From: Erysipelotrichaceae bacterium
Lineage (GTDB): Bacteria > Bacillota_I > Bacilli_A > Erysipelotrichales > Erysipelotrichaceae
Direction of reading: 5' to 3'
Assembly: GCA_900754715.1 (NCBI GenBank)
Contig: CAAEDX010000198.1
Location: forward strand, 1 to 14,545
Length of the DNA: 14,545 nt
Shown here in pieces: positions 8,221 through 14,545 of this stretch. The translations under genes were made by a program, and so were the position numbers. Positions within the stretch are counted from its first letter, which is position 1. Each line of letters opens with the position of its first letter. The notes under the pieces are model-generated. The model was not told the origin of the DNA, searched no databases, and was given only the letters and a program-made list of their open reading frames with translations.

Positions 8221-8956
8221 GAAGGGAATGGTTAGTGTTCATGAGGGCGAAGCGACTGCTATGACAGGGATGAATGGCAGGACGATGAGCATCTGGCTGT
8301 AATCGGGAAAAGCAGGGAGGATCATCCTCTGCGTCATTCACGTAGTCGTCATGCAGGTATCTGCAAGAAAGACTGTCGCCAATGCCGGAAATGATGGTCA
8401 GCTCTTGCTGACGATCGTCGTGAAGCGCTGAAACGAGAAGGACAGCCGGTGAACAGGCTCAATATCATTGATGTGATCAGATCGTCTGGAGGATAATATA
8501 AGAAAGAAGTCAACAGCCTTGCAAAAGAAGCTTTTTTGCCAGAGATATGTCTTGCTCTCCGATATAGATGGAAATGGCAGAAACAGACCACAGTGATTCT
8601 CTTGTATTGAACGGTCAGGATGCATCTGGCTTTATGGTCGCAAAATGTTTAAGGACCTTGTTGATCTTTGCTGTTTGACGATCGGTCGAAGGGGTTATGG
8701 GAGCAGTGCGATCATAACGCTAAAAACAGGGCGTTGATTTTAAACTGTCAGGCGATCATGCGTGGAATAAAGAGCAAAGCAAGAATAGACGTTATTTCTA
8801 TCTGTGCAATGGTCATCAGAAAACAGGATGATCTCTATCGTATTTAGGAGCGGATCATGAAGCTTTTGGCCTGGATAACGATTTCATAGAGGGATTGAAG
8901 ACGATTCATGCGAAGCTTCAGCCTGCAATGCTTTCATAAATAATGCTATACCGACG
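8221..8956 (+). other. No intact gene; possible decayed plus-strand gene
   Basis: I find no credible intact gene or known RNA here. Reading frames are broken by stops on both strands. On the plus strand, open stretches change frame: one from about 8245 to 8364 (DEWQDDEHLAVIGKS...), continuing in the same frame after a stop to about 8493 and, after another, to about 8610; another from about 8676 (SKGLWEQCDHN... to DDLYRI). A shift of frame then gives LGADHEAFGLDNDF... ending LQPAMLS and TAA at about 8937-8939. None of these translations is recognised. A strong terminator begins 17 bp after that last stop, as if a gene once ended there. Pseudogene is an inference; a non-coding transcript is an alternative. 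Confidence 0.35.
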
Positions 8957-8991
8957 AGCAGCTGGTCCGAAAAAGACCTGCTGCTTTTTTT
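8957..8991 (+). terminator. Strong Rho-independent terminator with no intact gene before it
   Basis: AGCAGC (8957-8962) pairs with GCTGCT (8980-8985), and after a T-T mismatch GGTC (8964-8967) pairs with GACC (8975-8978) around CGAAAAA. T residues run from 8985 to 8991. The nearest intact plus-strand gene, gmk, has its own terminator 740 bp upstream. Confidence 0.88.
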
Positions 8992-9233
8992 GACATTGAC
9001 AAGAATGAAGATGCAGTGAGGCATTGATGGAGAAATGAAGCGCTGACAGCATGCATTGCATGTCTATAAACGTCATGCGCCTAGCTCGTTAACAGGACAT
9101 GGGAAAGCAGCGGCGGCGTATGCAGCTTCATGATTCGCTGTGGGAAGCTTGCTCTGACTGAATCGCTTGTTGAATGATATCGATTTCGGCAAAATGAATG
9201 ACATTCTTTCCATCATGACCATTTCAGGCAATG
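8992..9233. other. Gap before the gdhA terminator; nothing identified
   Basis: No reading frame with a convincing ribosome binding site and no known RNA. Two tandem TTGACA hexamers (8990-8995 and 8996-9001) lack a -10 box at the right distance. A small imperfect hairpin can form at 9045-9064 (GACA/TGTC with a short inner pair). The stretch may be part of the same decayed segment as the sequence upstream. Confidence 0.4.
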
Positions 9234-9256
9234 AAAAAAGGATCCCGAAGGATCCT
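9234..9256 (-). terminator. Rho-independent terminator after gdhA
   Basis: On the minus strand AGGATCC, a TTCG tetraloop and GGATCCT form a perfect 7-bp stem followed by TTTTTT, starting about 9 bp after the gdhA stop. The UUCG loop makes it a stable, textbook terminator. Confidence 0.93.
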
Positions 9257-9265
9257 CTGAGGTTC

Positions 9266-10762
<1,497 letters not shown>

Positions 10763-10776
10763 TTAAGACAAATTTC

Positions 10777-10806
10777 CTGACAACAACCGCAAGATGTTTC
10801 TGTTAT
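10777..10806 (+). promoter_or_regulatory. Candidate promoter of feoAB
   Basis: CTGACA (10777-10782) is one base from TTGACA. An 18-bp spacer leads to TGTTAT (10801-10806), which matches TATAAT at four positions. A start near 10813 would leave about 13 nt before feoA, with GGTGAT (10817-10822) pairing to the 16S tail. Confidence 0.45.
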
Positions 10807-10825
10807 GCTCGTCTTGGGTGATGTG

Positions 10826-11047
10826 ATGAGAGCAACTGAGTTGAAACGGGGACAGTGTGCCATCGTGCGCTGCCTGCATCTGAAAGAAGGGGATCGCCGC
10901 AGGTTGAGCGAGCTTGGCATCAGCCCGGGCAAGACGCTCATCTACCGCGGGGCGGCGCTGCTGCGCGATCCGCTGCTCTTTGAGACCAAAGAGGCGCTGG
11001 TCGCTGTCCGCCGCAAAGACGCCCAGCAGATCGAGGTGAGCGGATGA
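10826..11047 (+). CDS. feoA: Ferrous iron transport protein FeoA
   Basis: 73 aa SH3-like cytosolic protein that assists FeoB; its exact role is unsettled. Recognisable by RRRLSELGISPGKTLIY (about 25-41), corresponding to the family's RL..LG..PG pattern, then LRDPLLFE and a final VAVRRKDAQQIEV strand, corresponding to the usual ALR..EA..I.V ending. I start at ATG 10826 rather than the in-frame ATG 10805. The latter overlaps the predicted -10 box and has no ribosome binding site, while the former has GGTGAT at 10817-10822, which pairs with the ACCUCC side of the 16S tail at a fitting distance. The stop overlaps the feoB start by four bases (ATGA, 11044-11047), so the two are translationally coupled. 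No feoC is visible. Confidence 0.88.
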   Translation: MRATELKRGQCAIVRCLHLKEGDRRRLSELGISPGKTLIYRGAALLRDPLLFETKEALVAVRRKDAQQIEVSG

Positions 11048-13071
11048 AACACTATACGGTAGCGCTGCTTGGCAATCCTAATGTCGGCAAGAGTGCCTGG
11101 ATCAATCTGCTGACGCACGCTGATTTCAAGGTAGGCAACTGGCCGGGCGTGACGATCGAGAAAAAAGAAGCGCGTGTCTATGATCAGGGCTGCTGTTATC
11201 ATTTCATCGACCTGCCAGGCATTTACTCATTGAGCGAGGACCTTGATGAAGGCAGGATATGCACCAGTTTTTTGAAAGAACATCATGTGGATCTCATCCT
11301 TGATATCTGTGATTCCACCTGTCTTGGCCGTTCGTTGCGGCTGTGTCTTGCTTTGCGTGAGCTGCAGATCCCCATGGTGGTCATCTGCGGCTTCGCGGAT
11401 ACAGCAGAAAAGCTAGGGATCACGATCGATCAGGAACAGCTCAGCGACATGCTTCAGCTGCCGGTGCGGCTGCTCAGCGCCAGGCGAAAGCGCGACGCAA
11501 ACACGCTGTGGACGCTGATCCGGCATCAGGTGCATGGCAGCGGATCATATGATCCATTGTTTGATCCCGTACAGGCCTCGGTCGCGCGCAGTCTGGCAGC
11601 GCAGCTGCATGAGACAGATGAACGGCGGCGCAACGAGAAAGTTTATGCGTTCATGCGCGGTGAGCAAGTGGAGGGGGCGAGCGCAGAGCTTGAGCATTGG
11701 CAGTGTTCACGTGATCCCGATGCTTTTTGGAATCGTTATGACACACTGATCGAGATGTTGCTCGAACGCTGTGTGACACAGCAGGAACATGTCCGCTATA
11801 CGATCGCTGACCGCATCCTCTTGCATCCATTGCTGGCTCTGCCATTGTGCGCGTTGTTTCTGATCTGGATGCTGCAGATGGTCTTTTCTGGTTCTGCGCC
11901 ATGGAGCGAGCTGATCATGGAGATATGTGATGAATACGTGTGTCCCTGGCTCCTGTATTATATGGAAGGGATACCGCAGGTGCTGCAGCGGTTTCTGACG
12001 GAGGGCGTAGTGCGCAGCGCAGCCAGCGTGATCAGCTTCGTCCCGCTCATGGGCTGTCTGTATTTCTGGCTTGCTTTTCTTGAGGAGAGCGGCTATATGG
12101 CACGCATCGCCTTTCTCGCAGACCGGGTGATGTCTTATTTTCATCTCAGCGGCAAGGCGCTGATCGCCATGGTGCTGGGCTTTGGCTGCAATGTGCCAGG
12201 CATCATGGCGACCAGGGCACTGGAAAGTGAGAAGCGCCGTCGTCTTGCCGCGCTGCTCGTTCCTTTCATGTCTTGCGGTGCCAGGCTGCCGCTGTATCTG
12301 CTCTTTGCGGCCAGTTTCTTTCGCGGCAAGGAAGCGATCGTCGTGGCATCGCTGTATGGGATCGGCCTGCTGATCGCATTTGCGGCGGCGCTGATCCTGA
12401 GCAGGATGCAGTATTTTCATGAGGAACGCATCCAGGTCATGGAGCTGCCGCCTTATCGCCTGCCATCCTTCAGCGTGATGGGAAAGACGGCATTCCATGA
12501 GATGATCGCTTATCTGCGCAAAGCCTGCAGCGTCGTGCTGATCATCATGATGAGCCTCTGGTGTCTTTCATATCTGCCTTCTGGAGAGCGTGAAAGCAGC
12601 TATCTGGCAAACGCGTCCAGATCGCTTAGCTTTGTCTTCGAGCCTCTCGGCTTTGGTGACAGTTGGGAATGTGTGGCGTCTTTGCCAGCCGGCATTGCCG
12701 CCAAAGAGAGCATCGTCGCTTTTCTGCAGGCTTCGCAGTCGGAAATGACGGCAAGGCCCTTTACAAATGAGGATATCTCACGGCTGCTCAGCCGGACGCT
12801 GGAATGCGCAAAGGCGGCCACACTGTTGCAAAAGCTGCCGGCACAGAAAGAAGAAGGTATGCGGCTGTGGGAAAAAGCGAAAGATGCGCCGCTGCGCGCA
12901 TACAGCTTTCTGGTGTTCGTGCTGCTCAGCATCCCTTGCATGATGACGCTGTCGGCATTGCTCAAGCTGTATGGCCGGCGCATCATGTGGATGAGCGTAG
13001 GGATGATGATCATCCTGCCATATCTCGCTTCGCTGTTTCTTTATCAGTTCATGCATTTTCTGCAAGGATGA
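11044..13071 (+). CDS. feoB: Ferrous iron transporter FeoB, with altered G4 motif
   Basis: 675 aa inner-membrane Fe(II) transporter with an N-terminal G domain. G1 is GNPNVGKS (10-17), the switch I region GNWPGVTIE (31-39) holds the G2 Thr T37, and G3 is DLPG (56-59). At G4, where FeoB usually has NMxD, the aligned text is VVICGFADTAEKLGI: the Asp (D119) is kept but the Asn is Gly (G116), so guanine recognition may be weakened. The membrane part carries the expected gates: EESGYMARIAF (347-357), LGFGCNVPGIMATR (378-391), PFMSCGARLPLY (407-418) and the second gate PAGIAAKESIVAF (548-560). Hydrophobic segments lie at about 262-281, 325-346, 403-425, 432-452, 492-510, 619-640 and 647-672. Length is at the short end for the family and the frame is intact. 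It overlaps feoA by 4 bp. No clear terminator follows. Confidence 0.94.
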   Translation: MKHYTVALLGNPNVGKSAWINLLTHADFKVGNWPGVTIEKKEARVYDQGCCYHFIDLPGIYSLSEDLDEGRICTSFLKEHHVDLILDICDSTCLGRSLRLCLALRELQIPMVVICGFADTAEKLGITIDQEQLSDMLQLPVRLLSARRKRDANTLWTLIRHQVHGSGSYDPLFDPVQASVARSLAAQLHETDERRRNEKVYAFMRGEQVEGASAELEHWQCSRDPDAFWNRYDTLIEMLLERCVTQQEHVRYTIADRILLHPLLALPLCALFLIWMLQMVFSGSAPWSELIMEICDEYVCPWLLYYMEGIPQVLQRFLTEGVVRSAASVISFVPLMGCLYFWLAFLEESGYMARIAFLADRVMSYFHLSGKALIAMVLGFGCNVPGIMATRALESEKRRRLAALLVPFMSCGARLPLYLLFAASFFRGKEAIVVASLYGIGLLIAFAAALILSRMQYFHEERIQVMELPPYRLPSFSVMGKTAFHEMIAYLRKACSVVLIIMMSLWCLSYLPSGERESSYLANASRSLSFVFEPLGFGDSWECVASLPAGIAAKESIVAFLQASQSEMTARPFTNEDISRLLSRTLECAKAATLLQKLPAQKEEGMRLWEKAKDAPLRAYSFLVFVLLSIPCMMTLSALLKLYGRRIMWMSVGMMIILPYLASLFLYQFMHFLQG

Positions 13072-13156
13072 AAAAACGTTTACATTTACAATAAATTCCT
13101 ACATTATGTGATAAAATGGGGAAACTCTCTTGTTTAGCCCCCACTCTCTATGTTAT

Positions 13157-13162
13157 TATAAT
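13157..13162 (+). promoter_or_regulatory. Candidate -10 box of rny
   Basis: A perfect TATAAT lies 55 bp before the rny start codon in an AT-rich stretch. No good -35 is present (TTTAGC at 18 bp; TTGTTT at 21 bp). A second -10-like TAAAAT occurs at 13112-13117. The 146-bp gap between feoB and rny contains no obvious terminator. Confidence 0.4.
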
Positions 13163-13217
13163 AAAGGTTAACTACCAGGCTTCAGGCCGATAAATCATAG
13201 ACGAATGGAGGGATGGT

Positions 13218-14545
13218 ATGGAGTTACTGTTCATCCTTTTGTCCGGGGTTGTGGGGCTTGTCATCGGAATTCTCGTGATGTTCGGGATTTCTAAGGCAGG
13301 CCTGAATAAGGATCAGCAGAAGGCTGCCCAGATACTGGAACAGGCTGACATCCAGGCGGATGCGAAAGTCAAACAGGCAATTCTGGATGGCCGGACTCAG
13401 GTGCATGAACTGAAAATTGAAGCAGAAAAGGAAATCAAGGAACGCAGACAGGAAATAACCGAAATGGAAAACAAGCTGCTGCGCCGAGAGGATAATCTGA
13501 ATTTCCGTGATGAAACTTTGGCTGCAAAGGAAAAACAGATTGACAGGAAAAGTACACAGCTGTCTGAAAAACTGGCTTCTCTGGATGAAAAGGAGAAAGA
13601 GCTGCAAGCCAAGATCGATGTACAGATCACCGAACTGGAACGCGTTGCGGCAATGAGCTCGACAGAGGCGAAGGAGGAACTGTTCGCTGCGGTGGAAAAA
13701 CGTATGGAACAGGAAACAGTTGCCTACATCAAAGACAAAGAAGAGGAGGCAAAGGCAAAGGCGGACGATATCGCCCGCAATATCATTGCCCTTGCCATAC
13801 AGCGTCTTTCTCAGGACGAGGCGGCAGAACGCACGGTTTCCGTGGTTTCGCTGCCAAGCGAAGAGATGAAAGGACGCATCATCGGGCGTGAGGGACGCAA
13901 CATCAAGGCGATCGAGCAGGCGACCGGGGTCGATCTGATCATCGACGATACGCCGGAGACGATCACCGTGTCCTGCTTCAACCCGATCCGCCGTGAGATC
14001 GCGCGGCTCTCGCTGGAGTATCTGATCAAAGACGGACGCATCCAGCCTGGCCGCATCGAGGATGTCGTATCTAAGGTGCGCCGCGAGATCGAGGGCAATA
14101 TTGCCAAAGTAGGAGAAGAGACCGTGTTCAAGCTGGGCATCGGCAAGATCGACCGTGAGATCATCAAGCTGATCGGCCGGCTGAAGTATCGCTTCTCCTA
14201 TGGACAAAATGCGCTGCAGCACAGCATGGAGGTCGCTAATCTTGCCGGCATGATGGCGGCGGAGCTGGGACTGAATCAGCAGCTGGCCAAGCGGGCAGGA
14301 CTGCTTCACGATATCGGCAAAGCGCTCGACTATGAGGTCGATGGCAGCCATATCGAGCTGGGATATAAATTCTGCAAGAAGCATGGCGAGCGCGATGTCG
14401 TGCTCAATGCGATCCAGTCGCATCATGGCGAGGTAGAACCGAAATATCTCATCTCCAATCTGGTCATCGCAGCGGACACCATCAGCGCTGCGCGCCCCGG
14501 CGCGCGATATGAGGCGCTGCAGAATTACATCAACCGTCTGGAAGA
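13218..14545 (+). CDS. rny: Ribonuclease Y, 3' end outside window
   Basis: 442 codons visible of a protein normally about 520 aa. RNase Y is a membrane-anchored endoribonuclease that starts mRNA decay in many Bacillota. Seen: a single N-terminal membrane helix (about 3-23), a long Glu/Lys/Gln-rich coiled coil (about 30-195), a KH domain with GRIIGREGRNIKAIE (219-233), and an HD domain with HSMEVANLAG (H335) and the LLHDIGK motif (H364-D365), then SHHGEVEP (401-408). The start is ATG 13218 with GGAGGG at 13207-13212. GC content and Ile codon choice change between the coiled-coil part (many att/ata) and the KH-HD part (almost all atc). No antisense or frame disruption. The truncation is only the window edge. 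Confidence 0.96.
   Translation, partial: MELLFILLSGVVGLVIGILVMFGISKAGLNKDQQKAAQILEQADIQADAKVKQAILDGRTQVHELKIEAEKEIKERRQEITEMENKLLRREDNLNFRDETLAAKEKQIDRKSTQLSEKLASLDEKEKELQAKIDVQITELERVAAMSSTEAKEELFAAVEKRMEQETVAYIKDKEEEAKAKADDIARNIIALAIQRLSQDEAAERTVSVVSLPSEEMKGRIIGREGRNIKAIEQATGVDLIIDDTPETITVSCFNPIRREIARLSLEYLIKDGRIQPGRIEDVVSKVRREIEGNIAKVGEETVFKLGIGKIDREIIKLIGRLKYRFSYGQNALQHSMEVANLAGMMAAELGLNQQLAKRAGLLHDIGKALDYEVDGSHIELGYKFCKKHGERDVVLNAIQSHHGEVEPKYLISNLVIAADTISAARPGARYEALQNYINRLE

Noticed and set aside
8349..8625. Two overlapping minus-strand frames of 75-80 codons in the gap after gmk
   Set aside because: No ribosome binding site, no recognised similarity, and they compete with each other in different frames.
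8990..9001. Tandem TTGACA hexamers as a promoter
   Set aside because: No TATAAT-like box lies 16-18 bp downstream of either, and no gene follows on the plus strand; the first copy overlaps the terminator tail.
8221..9233. RNase P RNA, tmRNA, 6S RNA or SRP RNA in the 1-kb gap
   Set aside because: I looked for their conserved sequence blocks by eye and found none; a covariance search would be decisive.
10805..10825. Upstream ATG as the start of feoA
   Set aside because: It overlaps the predicted -10 box, lacks a ribosome binding site, and would add seven residues not typical of FeoA.
11707..12498. 263-codon minus-strand frame inside feoB
   Set aside because: It is antisense to the FeoB membrane domain, whose gate motifs are intact; no ribosome binding site.
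13224..14426. 400-codon open frame on the minus strand opposite rny
   Set aside because: RNase Y is unmistakable on the plus strand through its membrane helix, KH and HD motifs; the antisense frame has no initiation signal or recognisable domain.

Overview
The window looks like chromosomal housekeeping DNA from a Gram-positive (Bacillota) bacterium of moderate GC. The evidence is strong AGGAGG-type ribosome binding sites, sigma-A promoters (for example TTGACA-17-TAAAAT before gmk), and a Bacillota-type gene set: RNase J, RNase Y, a SpoIIIE/FtsK translocase and RqcH. An rnjB-like gene directly before spoIIIE/ftsK recalls the Bacillus subtilis neighbourhood. The gene content and style would fit the Erysipelotrichia, but that is a guess without a marker-gene search. 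I see no phage, insertion sequence, CRISPR array, tRNA or rRNA.

Layout from left to right. (1) The 3' part of miaB (tRNA methylthiotransferase), closed by a terminator. (2) A two-gene unit: an RNase J family gene with a degenerate active site, closest in type to RNase J2, then ftsK/spoIIIE. (3) ridA with its own promoter and an unusual cysteine-rich tail, followed by a terminator. (4) rqcH on the minus strand, converging on ridA and diverging from gmk, which has its own promoter and terminator. (5) About 1 kb with no intact gene (8221-9233). It holds a strong plus-strand terminator at 8957-8991 with nothing intact in front of it, probably the end of a decayed gene or of a small RNA. (6) gdhA on the minus strand, diverging from feoA-feoB (ferrous iron uptake) across a 228-bp control region with several candidate operator-like elements. 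(7) rny (RNase Y), cut off by the right edge.

The genes fall into a few themes. RNA decay and translation: miaB, the RNase J2-like gene, rqcH, rny. Chromosome segregation: ftsK. Nitrogen and nucleotide metabolism, and repair of reactive metabolites: gdhA, gmk, ridA. Iron uptake: feoAB. No clearly new multi-gene system is visible. The points most worth following up are the degenerate RNase J active site, the Cys-rich RidA tail, the altered G4 motif of FeoB, the decayed 1-kb gap, the shared decamer and other elements between gdhA and feoA, and a codon and GC break inside rny.
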